Source: Desulfobulbaceae bacterium
GTDB taxonomy: Bacteria > Desulfobacterota > Desulfobulbia > Desulfobulbales > Desulfobulbaceae
Assembly (NCBI GenBank): GCA_024763055.1
Contig: JANTGH010000011.1
Coordinates: forward strand, 1 to 45,452
Length of the DNA: 45,452 bases
Direction: 5' to 3'
The notes below the pieces were generated by a model. The model was not told where the DNA came from. It ran no database searches and saw only the letters and a list, made by a program, of their open reading frames with translations. The first letter of the stretch is position 1, and the number at the start of each line of letters is the position of its first letter. The position numbers and the translations under genes are program-made. Below, piece by piece: positions 26,995 to 35,087 of the stretch.

Positions 26995-27849
26995 ATGAAA
27001 AAATTTATTTTTACGATTGCCTGTCTCCTGCTCCTGTCGGCTGCATCGCTGCCAGCTGCGCAAAATGCACCGGCAAACGGCCTTGACTGGTCTGTCAAAC
27101 AAACCTGGAAACTAAAAATCGAACCTCTGGACTTTGTACAGTCCCTTGATAATAAAAAGATTTTTGTCCTTGGTGCGGACAGCAAGGTTCATATCTTTAC
27201 CCCGCAGGGAGCCGAGTTAGGATCGATCCCGGTAAACAAGGACGTAACAGCCATTGATATTGCCCCCCGGGGAGAAATGTTGTACCTGATCAGTAAAAAA
27301 GGAAAGAGCTATACCGCTCTTGATATCAGCGTTACCCAGAAGATTGATATCACCGGCGCCCCTTTTCTCGGCAATGAAAACGCACCGGTCGCCCTGATTG
27401 TCTTTTCAGACTTCCAATGACCCTACTGCGGCAAAGTTCAGCCGCTGCTCGAGCAGGTGCTCGAAAATAATCCGGAAAACGTCAAAATTGTCTTTAAACA
27501 TCTTCCGTTACGCATGCACAACATGGCCGAAAAAGCGGCACTTGCCGCCATTGCCGCCCAGGACCAGGGAAAATTCTGGCAGATGCATGACGCCTTGTTC
27601 GGGGCCGGTCCACTGACAAAGGAAAGCATAGAGTCTGCAGCAACAGCGATCGGCCTCAACATGGAACAGTTTAAAAAAGACCTCGCCGATCCCGCTACCA
27701 GGCAAAAATTATACAAGGATATGATGGATGCCAAAAAGGCTGATATCAGTGGGACACCAACCCTGTTTGTCAATGGACACCGGGTAAAAAACCGCAGCCT
27801 GCCGGCCATACAGGAGATGGTCAACCGTGAACTAAAAGCGAGGAAATAA
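26995..27849 (+). CDS. DsbA-like thiol oxidoreductase with a predicted selenocysteine (UxxC), exported
   Basis: Two frames in the same phase, 26995-27417 and 27421-27849, are split only by TGA 27418-27420. Read as selenocysteine the product is 284 residues: signal peptide (1 to about 22), a beta-rich domain of roughly 90 residues resembling one or two propeller blades (FVQSLDNKKIFVLGADSKVH), then a DsbA/thioredoxin fold. The TGA falls at the first position of the redox motif: FSDFQ-U142-P-Y-C145, where family members have FSDFQCPYC. The rest is intact, including PLRMHNMAEKAALAAIAA and the cis-Pro loop SGTPTLFVNG. A SECIS-like hairpin follows. Periplasmic disulphide exchange or reduction is the likely role. 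Nonsense mutation is the alternative, but the otherwise intact sequence argues against it. Confidence 0.85.
27449..27464 (+). promoter_or_regulatory. Candidate bacterial SECIS element
   Basis: TCGAGC (27449-27454) pairs perfectly with GCTCGA (27459-27464) around the loop AGGT. The loop starts 34 bases after the TGA and has G at its second position, which fits the bacterial SECIS rules as I know them (apical loop 16-37 bases from UGA, G in the first two loop bases). A rival hairpin, GCGGC/GCCGC at 27428-27445 with an 8-base loop, is closer to the TGA (12 bases) and fits less well. Confidence 0.5.
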
Positions 27850-27856
27850 CCACTTT

Positions 27857-28855
27857 TTGAAGCCATCACCTGCGTTGAACAACGAGACTGTACGGAACCT
27901 GGAATTTGATGATAACACCATCACCCAGGTTCTGTACGGAGACCTTAATAAAAATTTAGGCACGATTGAACAGGCCGCCGGGGTGACCGTATCAGCCCGT
28001 GGCAGCCATTTACAGATAGGCGGGCCTGTTCATGGAGTGGAGCTGGCAGCTTCAGTACTACGACAGCTGTATGCCCTCATAGGCAAGGGATATCCCATTT
28101 TCAGCCGGGACATTGCCTTTGGCCTGAAAGTTCTTGAATCATCCCCAAAGACACGACTTGAGGAAATCTTCCTCGACAAGGTATATATAACCTCCCGAAA
28201 TCGGGTCATCTCACCTAAAAGTATCAATCAGAAACATTACATCGACGCCATCCGCAACAACGATATTGTTTTCGGCATTGGTCCGGCCGGCACCGGCAAA
28301 ACCTATCTTGCCGTTGCCATGGCTGTTTCCGCGCTGGCGAGTGAAGAGGTCCGTTCAATAATTCTGACCAGGCCTGCCGTGGAAGCCGGTGAAAAGCTTG
28401 GGTTTCTGCCCGGTGACATGGCGCAGAAGGTTGACCCGTACCTGCGCCCCCTTACAGATGCCATCAATGACATGCTCGGTCAGGACAAGGCCCAGGAACT
28501 CGTTGACCGCGGGGTTATTGAAGTCGCGCCGCTCGCTTTTATGCGCGGCCGAACCCTCAATAATGCCTTTGTCATCCTTGATGAGGCCCAGAACACCACC
28601 CGCGAACAGATGAAGATGTTTCTGACCCGGATCGGTTTTGACTCGTGTGCTGTAATAACGGGCGATATCACCCAGATTGATCTGCCGGGCCGCAGCCATT
28701 CAGGACTGATCGAGGCGGAACATATTCTTTCCGACATCCGTGGTATAGCCGTCAGTCATTTTTCTAAATCCGATGTCGTCCGCCATCCGTTGGTCCAGAA
28801 AATAATCCAGGCCTATGAACAGGGCACAGACAAAACATCCGTCCGTGCCGTTTAA
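27857..28855 (+). CDS. phoH: PhoH-like ATPase
   Basis: 332 residues: an N-terminal KH-like nucleic-acid binding part (about 20-75), then the PhoH P-loop domain with Walker A GPAGTGKT (142-149) and Walker B FVILDEAQNTT. The family is tied to RNA metabolism and is commonly next to ybeY, as here. The start is taken as TTG 27857, 7 bases after the DsbA-like stop. A purine-rich GAGGAA lies about 15 bases upstream, so the start is not firmly fixed. Confidence 0.93.
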   Translation: MKPSPALNNETVRNLEFDDNTITQVLYGDLNKNLGTIEQAAGVTVSARGSHLQIGGPVHGVELAASVLRQLYALIGKGYPIFSRDIAFGLKVLESSPKTRLEEIFLDKVYITSRNRVISPKSINQKHYIDAIRNNDIVFGIGPAGTGKTYLAVAMAVSALASEEVRSIILTRPAVEAGEKLGFLPGDMAQKVDPYLRPLTDAINDMLGQDKAQELVDRGVIEVAPLAFMRGRTLNNAFVILDEAQNTTREQMKMFLTRIGFDSCAVITGDITQIDLPGRSHSGLIEAEHILSDIRGIAVSHFSKSDVVRHPLVQKIIQAYEQGTDKTSVRAV

Positions 28856-28894
28856 ACAACAAGGTCCACCTTGAATCTTTACCGATAGATCGGC

Positions 28895-30085
28895 ATGCCA
28901 CTGCACCTTATCGATCAATATTCTCCGGGCAGCTGCCGGATCAACCGTGATATTCTGCAAAACCACGGTCTGCGGCTGCTGGAAATTCTCCACTGCGCGG
29001 ACCAGGTCTTCAGTATTGTCCTGATCGATGATCAGGCCATGGCTGATTTTAATCACCACTACCGCCACAAAAAAGGGCCAACCAATGTGCTGTCTTTCCC
29101 CGCCCGGGAGGGAGAGGAACAATTTCCCGGCCTGGAATCGGAACTCGGAGACATCCTTATCTCCGTTGATACCGCCATACAGGAAGCCGGACAGGCAAAT
29201 ACATCAGCCCACCGCCGAATTACCGAACTTATTATCCACGGTCTGCTGCATCTTCTCGGATATGACCACGAGCGCTCCGAAGAAGAGGCCCGGGTCATGC
29301 GGGAACGGGAAAAAGAGCTCCTGCAGCAACTCCTCACCAAACACTTATCTTCAGGGAGAAGAACCATGCCTCACCTTGCCATTAATGTCGATCATGTTGC
29401 CACGGTCCGTCAGGCCCGGGGAATCACGGAGCCCGATCCGGTCCTTGCCGCCGGCATCTGTGAACTGGCCGGCGCCGAAGGAATTGTCGTTCATCTGCGT
29501 GAAGACCGCCGCCACATGCAGGACCGCGATGTCCGGATCCTGCGCCAGACCATCAAAACAAAACTGAACCTGGAAATGGCCGCCGTGAAGGAGATCATTA
29601 ACATTGCCCTGGATATCAAACCGGACATGATCACCCTGGTTCCTGAGAAACGCAAGGAACTTACCACCGAAGGTGGTCTGGATGTCATCGGTAATGAAAA
29701 AAAACTGAAAAAAACAATCGGGAAGATGCGCAAGGCCTCGATCCCGGTATCCATCTTTATTGATCCTGACGCGGCCCAGATAGAGGCCGCGGCCGATATC
29801 GGCGCCACCTTTGTCGAACTGCATACCGGCCGCTACTGCGATGCAACCTCACAGAAAGAACGAGATATGGAATTTCGTCTTATTGAGCAATCAGCCGAGT
29901 TGGCCTTTGAATCCGGCCTGCGGGTCAATGCCGGTCATGGGCTGGATTATTTGACAACAGCGCGCGTTGCCGCCCTGCCGACCATTGAGGAATTAAGCAT
30001 CGGCCATGCCATCATCAGCCGGGCCGTTCTGGTTGGGCTTGATCAGGCAGTACGCGAAATGATCGCCATTGTCAAGGGCGCTTAA
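28895..30085 (+). CDS. YbeY-PdxJ fusion frame: endoribonuclease YbeY and pyridoxine 5'-phosphate synthase
   Basis: One uninterrupted frame of 396 codons encodes YbeY (1 to about 150) and PdxJ (158-396) with no stop between them. YbeY carries its zinc motif [11 protein letters not shown] (His115, His119, His125), with NVLSFP before it, and acts in 16S rRNA maturation. PdxJ makes pyridoxine 5'-phosphate and is complete: [45 protein letters not shown]. An ATG at 29366 with GGGAG upstream (7-base spacing) could also start a free 239-residue PdxJ. So one fused protein, or both fused and free PdxJ, may be made. The stop overlaps that of the convergent channel gene. Confidence 0.9.
   Translation: MPLHLIDQYSPGSCRINRDILQNHGLRLLEILHCADQVFSIVLIDDQAMADFNHHYRHKKGPTNVLSFPAREGEEQFPGLESELGDILISVDTAIQEAGQANTSAHRRITELIIHGLLHLLGYDHERSEEEARVMREREKELLQQLLTKHLSSGRRTMPHLAINVDHVATVRQARGITEPDPVLAAGICELAGAEGIVVHLREDRRHMQDRDVRILRQTIKTKLNLEMAAVKEIINIALDIKPDMITLVPEKRKELTTEGGLDVIGNEKKLKKTIGKMRKASIPVSIFIDPDAAQIEAAADIGATFVELHTGRYCDATSQKERDMEFRLIEQSAELAFESGLRVNAGHGLDYLTTARVAALPTIEELSIGHAIISRAVLVGLDQAVREMIAIVKGA
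29354..29368 (+). promoter_or_regulatory. pdxJ: Internal ribosome binding site and start for free PdxJ
   Basis: GGGAG at 29354-29358 lies 7 bases before ATG 29366, inside the fused frame, exactly at the usual PdxJ N terminus ([15 protein letters not shown]). It suggests that pdxJ was, or still is, translated independently. Confidence 0.6.
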
Positions 30086-31107
30086 GCTTCCCCCTCTAAT
30101 GCATTGATGTGATCTGATTCACCAAGGACAATCATGATATCACCGGGCATAATCATGGTGTCCGGTTTGGGATTAAACAGCATTTCACCACCTTCACGCT
30201 TAACGGCGACCACAATGACATCGTGCCGCTTGCGGATACCGGTATCCATCAGGTTCTTATTGACAAAGGAGGCGTTTTCAGAAACTAATATTTCCTCTAA
30301 TTTCAACCCCAGCTCTCCGGCATACATGGCCAGATCAATAAAGTCGGTCACAGTCGGCCGAAGAATGAGCTGGGCCATACGGCGGGCACCGATATAATAG
30401 GGGGAAATCACCTTGGAGGCCCCGGCCCGAAGCAGCTTGGTCCGGGTCCCGCGAGATCCGGAAGACCGGGCCAGAATAAACAGCTTCGGGTTGAGACCAC
30501 GCGCGGTCAGGGTGATAAAAAGATTATCCGCATCTGTTGAAACCACGGCGATCAGACCGCTTGCCCGTTCAATACCGGCGGCAAGGAGAATGTCGTCTTC
30601 CGCGGCCTCTCCGGCAACCGCGATATAACCCAGATTATCAAGTTCTTTCAACACTTCTTCATCCCGCTCAATCACCACAAAGGGACGGCCGGCATCGGCA
30701 AGAATTTCACAGATCACATCGCCAATCCGGCCAAAGCCGCAAATGATGTAATGGTCATGAAGCCTGGCAATCTTTTTATCCATCTTTCTTCTCTCTAAAA
30801 TTTTCTGCAGTCCACCCTCAACCATGACCTCGGTTATCTTCCCAAAGGTATACATTACCAATCCGGCGCCGGCAAAAACCAGAAAAATTGTAAAAACCTT
30901 TCCTGCCGGATGAATGGGCACCATGTCACCGTAACCAACCGTGGCTATGGTAATGATGGTCAGGTACATTCCATCCCAGAAGGTGGTGTTCTCCAGCAGC
31001 ATGTATCCGAAGGTTCCGCCGAAGATAATTACGATAAACAGAATAAGAACTATCGCGAATTTCCGCATGATCTCAATGTTTGCGAGAAACGGGAAGTACT
31101 CCTTCAA
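30082..31107 (-). CDS. Potassium channel with RCK (TrkA-N/TrkA-C) domain
   Basis: A 341-residue two-TM channel of the MthK type: TM1 about 16-37, pore helix and selectivity filter TVGYG (56-60), TM2 about 70-88, then a cytoplasmic RCK domain with the nucleotide motif CGFGRIGD (123-130) and a TrkA-C domain near 255-335. K+ efflux or uptake gated by a cytoplasmic ligand is expected. The start is set at TTG 31107. An ATG at 31068 is possible and neither has a clear ribosome binding site. Its TAA overlaps the pdxJ TAA on the other strand. Confidence 0.9.
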   Translation of the reverse strand: MKEYFPFLANIEIMRKFAIVLILFIVIIFGGTFGYMLLENTTFWDGMYLTIITIATVGYGDMVPIHPAGKVFTIFLVFAGAGLVMYTFGKITEVMVEGGLQKILERRKMDKKIARLHDHYIICGFGRIGDVICEILADAGRPFVVIERDEEVLKELDNLGYIAVAGEAAEDDILLAAGIERASGLIAVVSTDADNLFITLTARGLNPKLFILARSSGSRGTRTKLLRAGASKVISPYYIGARRMAQLILRPTVTDFIDLAMYAGELGLKLEEILVSENASFVNKNLMDTGIRKRHDVIVVAVKREGGEMLFNPKPDTMIMPGDIMIVLGESDHINALEGEA

Positions 31108-31279
31108 GCGTAAACAAACACTGAAATACCTGAGGCCTGTTTATCTTTAACCGGCTACAAAGAAGTATTTGCAAGGACATTACATTTCGTTTTTTCTTCA
31201 TCATTTGAATATAGCACGATTTCTTCGTCTAATACCAGCCTTAAGCATCCACAACCACTTATTTTTTCCGGTAATCTCG

Positions 31280-31309
31280 TTGACAAATTAATCCGGCTGA
31301 TGATATTAT
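31280..31309 (+). promoter_or_regulatory. Sigma-70 promoter of tRNA-Leu(UAA)
   Basis: TTGACA (31280-31285), an 18-base spacer and TATTAT (31304-31309), 8 bases before the tRNA. The -35 is perfect and the -10 is 5/6. Confidence 0.85.
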
Positions 31310-31317
31310 GCCGCCAT

Positions 31318-31405
31318 GCCCGGATGGCGGAACTGGTAGACGCAAGGGACTTAAAATCCCTCGGCACTTGCGGCTGTGCGAGTTCGATTCTCGCTCCGGG
31401 CACCA
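31318..31405 (+). tRNA. tRNA-Leu (TAA)
   Basis: An 88-base type II tRNA: acceptor GCCCGGA/TCCGGGC, anticodon stem AGGGA/TCCCT with loop CTTAAAA (anticodon TAA), long variable arm, T loop TTCGATT, and encoded CCA. Confidence 0.97.
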
Positions 31406-31415
31406 CGTAAAAACA

Positions 31416-31455
31416 GACTGCTACCTTCTATCCACGAAGGTAGCAGTCCTTTTTT
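31416..31455 (+). terminator. Terminator of tRNA-Leu(UAA)
   Basis: A 13-bp stem (31416-31428 / 31436-31448; GACTGCTACCTTC and its complement) with a 7-base loop is followed by a T-rich tail. It starts 11 bases after the tRNA. Confidence 0.93.
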
Positions 31456-31866
31456 TATGCCGGGCGTACACAAACTAATAACCTAATATACAGTATAATT
31501 TGGTCATCAATGACCTGTTTTTTCATTAAAAAAAACGGAAGGGAATTATAACTGCGTCCCCTCCTCACACACAACTCTTCAACAAGAGGCGACAACTGTT
31601 CTGACACAGGGGTGCTTCCTTCAGTGAGCCTTTGACTGTTCGTTCAACCTCTGCATGCTGTCGTTTCATATTGTCTCTGATAACACAGCTTCAATTCCCA
31701 CACCACACTCCGGCAAATTACTCGTTCTAGCAGGGATAATTTAAGACCCTGTTTCAGAACAGAAAACCTGATTTTATAGTAGCAGAAAACATAAATTTGG
31801 GGACAACACCCGATAAGATTTGCACTTCTTTTTTTTGATATTATGGTTGATAGTTAATCAAAAAAA
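31456..31866. other. Intergenic stretch without recognised gene
   Basis: About 410 bases between the tRNA terminator and the IS110 fragment. No frame with a recognisable product was found. Phrases such as GGAATTATAACTGCGTCCCC and TTTGGGGACAACACCC recall flanks of REP-type or other transposable elements, but this is only an impression. It may hold the lost left side of the IS110 element. Confidence 0.3.
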
Positions 31867-31941
31867 ACCTGCCATCCTTGCAACGTTGGTTAAGATAAAA
31901 GATAAACAATTCGCCCCAAAGCCATAACCAAGGAGGCAGGT
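31867..31941 (+). promoter_or_regulatory. Hairpin sequestering the IS110 transposase ribosome binding site
   Basis: ACCTGCC-A-TCCTTG (31867-31880) pairs with CAAGGAGGCAGGT (31929-31941), 13 bp with a single bulged A. The right arm contains the AGGAGG ribosome binding site of the transposase fragment, so the long hairpin would hide it in read-through transcripts, a known way for insertion sequences to limit expression from outside promoters. Confidence 0.55.
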
Positions 31942-31942
31942 C

Positions 31943-32056
31943 ATGAAAAAAACAGTAAAATATATTGTATTGGATATCCATAAAAACTCTATTTCTATTG
32001 CTATCGCCGACGAAGGCCGTGATACCGAGGCCAGAGCGACCAAGGAGACTAACTGA
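31943..32056 (+). pseudogene. IS110-family transposase N-terminal fragment
   Basis: AGGAGG precedes an ATG that opens MKKTVKYIVLDIHKNSISIAI-type sequence ending at TGA after 37 codons. This matches the start of IS110/IS1111 DEDD transposases, where a first catalytic Asp lies in the LD-x-HK motif. The remaining roughly 300 residues are absent. The next gene begins 22 bases later, so a deletion joined the two. Confidence 0.75.
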
Positions 32057-32078
32057 AAACAGCATCTTTTATCCAACC

Positions 32079-33110
32079 ATGGCAACCATCAGTATCATTC
32101 CACCCATAATGAAATACATTAGAGGCTTCATATTTGATGTGGCAAAAAAACATCATGGAAAAAACAGCTTCAAGAGCAAGAGTCTGACATCATTTGCAAA
32201 GTGGCTGAAAATGCGTTTTAAAGAGGGGCGCTACCCTTTAGTAGATCAAGCTGAAATTGCGCCGATAGTCGGCGAAACCGACTTAAGGCTCATTCATTCA
32301 CCTGCTGATTTACCACGTGCCACCTGGATAGGCCATGCCACCATGTTGGTGCAGTATCGCGGGATTAATTTCCTCACAGACCCGCATCTCACTGATCATC
32401 CTGCCCCCATAGACTGTTTGTTCCCGGGAAGACTTACGCAACCGGCACTGCAGCACGCGGAAATGCCGAAAATTGATTTTATTGTTATTTCGCATAACCA
32501 CTATGATCACCTGGACCGCCGCACCGTGAATATGTTTGGTAATTCCGTAATCTGGTATGTGCCTCTGGGCTTGAAAATCTGGTTTGAAAAACAGGGTATT
32601 CATTCTGATAAGGTAGTCGAACTTGACTGGTGGCAATCACATCAATTTTCTGATGAAGTCTGCGTAACGTTTACACCAAGTGTTCATTGGTCCAAAAGAG
32701 TGCCGTGGGATACAAATAAAAGCCTGTGGGGATCATGGTCTGTCAGGATTGCGGAGTTTAATTCCTGGTTTGCCGGTGATACGGCATATGACGAAGAATT
32801 ATTTATGGAAATAGGCCGCCGTACGGGTCCATACCAATTATCGTTTATTCCCATTGGTGCTTATGGACCAAGGTATTTTATGTCATCGCAGCATGTGGAT
32901 CCTGCCCGAGCAGTATTAATTCATAAAGATATTAAAGCAGAAAAATCAATAGCTATCCATTGGGGAACTTTTCAGCTGACCCATGAACCATTTCTTGAGC
33001 CCCCTGAATTACTTAAAGAGGCAATGAATTTTGAAAACCTGCCGCAGAACCGGTTTGTAATTCTCAAGATTGGCGAAACTCTTGTCCTGGAAAAAACGGA
33101 AACTGTTTAA
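32079..33110 (+). CDS. Metallo-beta-lactamase-fold hydrolase, NAPE-PLD / UlaG-like
   Basis: 343 residues of the MBL fold, COG2220-type. The zinc motif SHNHYDHLD is intact, preceded by TWIGHATMLVQ and FLTDPHLTDHPAP, with later ligands in PSVHWSKR, FAGDTAYD and AIHWGTFQLTHEP. The pattern, with the VPLGLKIWF and WWQSHQ segments, is closest to the N-acylphosphatidylethanolamine phospholipase D branch, so a phospholipid-type phosphodiester is a reasonable but unproven substrate. The start could be ATG 32079 or 32109. Neither has a ribosome binding site, and the true 5' end may have been altered by the IS110 fragment just upstream. Confidence 0.85.
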   Translation: MATISIIPPIMKYIRGFIFDVAKKHHGKNSFKSKSLTSFAKWLKMRFKEGRYPLVDQAEIAPIVGETDLRLIHSPADLPRATWIGHATMLVQYRGINFLTDPHLTDHPAPIDCLFPGRLTQPALQHAEMPKIDFIVISHNHYDHLDRRTVNMFGNSVIWYVPLGLKIWFEKQGIHSDKVVELDWWQSHQFSDEVCVTFTPSVHWSKRVPWDTNKSLWGSWSVRIAEFNSWFAGDTAYDEELFMEIGRRTGPYQLSFIPIGAYGPRYFMSSQHVDPARAVLIHKDIKAEKSIAIHWGTFQLTHEPFLEPPELLKEAMNFENLPQNRFVILKIGETLVLEKTETV

Positions 33111-33411
33111 TGAAAATTTTATGAAGTTTGCCGGTGACAATGGACAACAGGTCATTTAATCGGCTACCTTGAAACCTGGTCGGGCTGGGACCAGGAATAA
33201 CATCGCTCTCATTTAAAAAAAATACTAACCTAAAATCAAAAATAAGCGTTACACCCTTCGATTCAGCATCATGGAAATAGCGATGGTATCCCTTGTTGCT
33301 GAGTAAAGATGGTAATCAAAAAAATTGTGCACTTTGCGGCCCGTCGAGGACATCTATACAACGTATACATGAGGCCGTTTCATTAATCTTTTCCACGGTA
33401 AATTACGAATA
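33111..33411. other. Intergenic stretch holding repeat copy 2 and a hairpin
   Basis: No gene seen. It contains a 7-bp hairpin CCTGGTC / GACCAGG (33175-33181 / 33189-33195) immediately next to the 33193-33293 repeat element. No clear promoter for the MGMT gene was recognised. Confidence 0.5.
33193..33293. repeat. Short intergenic element with inverted ends, copy 2
   Basis: The left end AGGAATAACATCGCT (33193-33207) and right end AGCGATGGTATCCCT (33279-33293) are inverted copies with two mismatches and match the ends of the 22468-22553 element (one mismatch at each end). The shared left core extends to CCAGG before it. The middle is A-rich and differs between the two copies. Confidence 0.55.
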
Positions 33412-33915
33412 ATGACAAATATAAAAACTTACTGCCGAAATATATCCCTCCCGTTAGGTCGGATATGTATCACCGCCGATAGCAGACATTTACTGGCCAT
33501 CACCTTTGAGGATACCAAGCAGGACGTCGCAGATTCAGATGATGGGTGCATCGTTGGATCCAACCCAATTATCCAACAGACAGAAGAACAACTGCGGCAA
33601 TATTTTGCGCTGAAACGCACAACATTTGACCTGCCGATCACCTTTACCGGCACGGAGTTCCAGCGTAAAACATGGCAGTCCCTCCTGGGTATACCCTATG
33701 GCGAAACCCGTTCCTATTCGCAGCAGGCCCGCGCAATCGGTAATCCAAAAGCCGTCCGGGCGGTGGGCAGGACAAATGGACTCAATCCCATTGCCATTGT
33801 GGTTCCCTGTCATCGAGTGATAGGAAAATCCGGCAAACTGACGGGTTATGCGGGCGGGCTGGATAGAAAAAAATTTCTTCTGGCTCTGGAAAGAAAAAAT
33901 CGTTTATCATTATAA
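33412..33915 (+). CDS. ogt: Methylated-DNA--protein-cysteine methyltransferase
   Basis: 167 residues. The active-site PCHRVIG is at 132-138 with acceptor Cys133 and upstream Asn in TNGLNPIAIVV. The helix-turn-helix region GIPYGETRSYSQQARAIGNPKAVRAVG precedes it. It repairs O6-alkylguanine by suicide transfer of the alkyl group to Cys133. Size fits the Ogt type without an Ada domain. The ribosome binding site is weak. It stands alone between the repeat element and the SUMF1-family gene. Confidence 0.94.
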   Translation: MTNIKTYCRNISLPLGRICITADSRHLLAITFEDTKQDVADSDDGCIVGSNPIIQQTEEQLRQYFALKRTTFDLPITFTGTEFQRKTWQSLLGIPYGETRSYSQQARAIGNPKAVRAVGRTNGLNPIAIVVPCHRVIGKSGKLTGYAGGLDRKKFLLALERKNRLSL

Positions 33916-34014
33916 AACCAAGAAAAAAACTAACTGGGCTGATCATTGAAGTGCCTGGTCGTTATCCCCACCTGTTTAAGGACAGTCCTTGTCAAAACTT
34001 AAAAGGAGGATTCA

Positions 34015-34971
34015 ATGAAGCGTTTGCTTTACATCGTCATTATTGCTTTTTTTACAGTATCAGGAAGCGTGAGCTTTAGTGGTGAGTCAAATGTCCGCGC
34101 TGGAGTTTCAATTAGTTTTGATAAAGGTGGCGGGGATGCACATCACGCAGGAGAAACATGGACGGAACCCGTGACCGGCATGGAGTTTGTCTGGGTCCCT
34201 GCCGGCTGTTTTCAAATGGGAACCCCCAAGGGAGGATCGTTTAATTATGCCCATAAAGAAGAATTTGAAAACGGCAATATACTCGTTGCTATGCTTAAAG
34301 CGGCATCTGTTCTTTTACCTGTTGGATGCAGCTCACTTCGAACAAGTATTCCTCAAGATTTTGATAAGTATACCCAAGATGAACGGCCGGTTCATGAGGT
34401 GTGCCTCGATGGTTTCTGGATTGGAAAATATGAGGTAACCCAGGAACAATGGATGAAGGTTATGGGGAAGAATCCATCATTTTTCCCAACGGGTAATGAT
34501 TATCCGGTTGAACAGGTTTCCTGGGACGATATTACGGAGTTTACAAACAGATTAAATAAAAAAGCAGGCGGGACTCTTTCCTTACCCACCGAGGCTCAAT
34601 GGGAATATGCAGCGAGAAGTGGAGGTAAAGATGAGATATATCCCGGCAGCGATGATGTGCGTAAGGTTGCCTGGTACTACGAAGATAGTGGAGGAAGACC
34701 TCATAGAGTTGGAGAAAAGCTTGCCAATGGACTCGGTATTTACGACATGAGCGGTAATCTCCGCGAGTGGTGTAAGGATATGTATGCAAAAGATGCCTAC
34801 AGCAAACACCAGCGCAATAATCCCCTATACATGGCAGACACGGAAAGTCGCGTTATTCGGGGCGGCAGCTGGTATGTTAACCCCTGCGATACTCGTTGTG
34901 CCAGCCGAGGCTGGGACTGGAAGCCTCATCGAAACACCGATGTAGGCTTCAGACTTGTAAAAAAACAGTAA
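34015..34971 (+). CDS. SUMF1/formylglycine-generating-enzyme-fold protein, exported
   Basis: 318 residues with a signal peptide (LLYIVIIAFFTVSGSVSF) and AAAGGAGG before the ATG. The SUMF1/FGE fold is clear from FVWVPAGCFQMGTP, GFWIGKYEVTQEQWMKVMG, YPVEQVSWDDITEFTNRL, LPTEAQWEYAARSG, DMSGNLREWC and RGGSWYV...GFRLV. An insertion of about 50 residues (roughly 75-125, including LLPVGCSSLRTS) splits the early fold. True FGE has two catalytic cysteines near the RGGS motif. Only Cys in NPCDTRC is near, and the first is replaced by Val, so it is probably not an authentic sulfatase activator. No sulfatase gene is nearby. Confidence 0.9.
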   Translation: MKRLLYIVIIAFFTVSGSVSFSGESNVRAGVSISFDKGGGDAHHAGETWTEPVTGMEFVWVPAGCFQMGTPKGGSFNYAHKEEFENGNILVAMLKAASVLLPVGCSSLRTSIPQDFDKYTQDERPVHEVCLDGFWIGKYEVTQEQWMKVMGKNPSFFPTGNDYPVEQVSWDDITEFTNRLNKKAGGTLSLPTEAQWEYAARSGGKDEIYPGSDDVRKVAWYYEDSGGRPHRVGEKLANGLGIYDMSGNLREWCKDMYAKDAYSKHQRNNPLYMADTESRVIRGGSWYVNPCDTRCASRGWDWKPHRNTDVGFRLVKKQ

Positions 34972-35087
34972 ATATCAGTGGATCAGGCCTGAGCGGACTT
35001 TTCCCTGTTCTTCCAGTTGTGCCTGTCGGATCAGGTCTGAACGAATACATCCCAATATTCAGATGCACCCCGGGTTTTCCCGCCGCG

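Noticed and set aside
27457-27849. Separate gene starting at GTG 27457 for the second half of the DsbA-like protein
   Set aside because: It would lack the redox motif and a signal peptide and has no ribosome binding site. Joining through the TGA gives a complete family member.
34979-35044. Imperfect direct repeat GGATCAGG(C/T)CTGA(G/A)CG after the SUMF1-family gene
   Set aside because: Two short copies (about 16 bases) about 45 bases apart with no further copies or structure. Too little to call an element.
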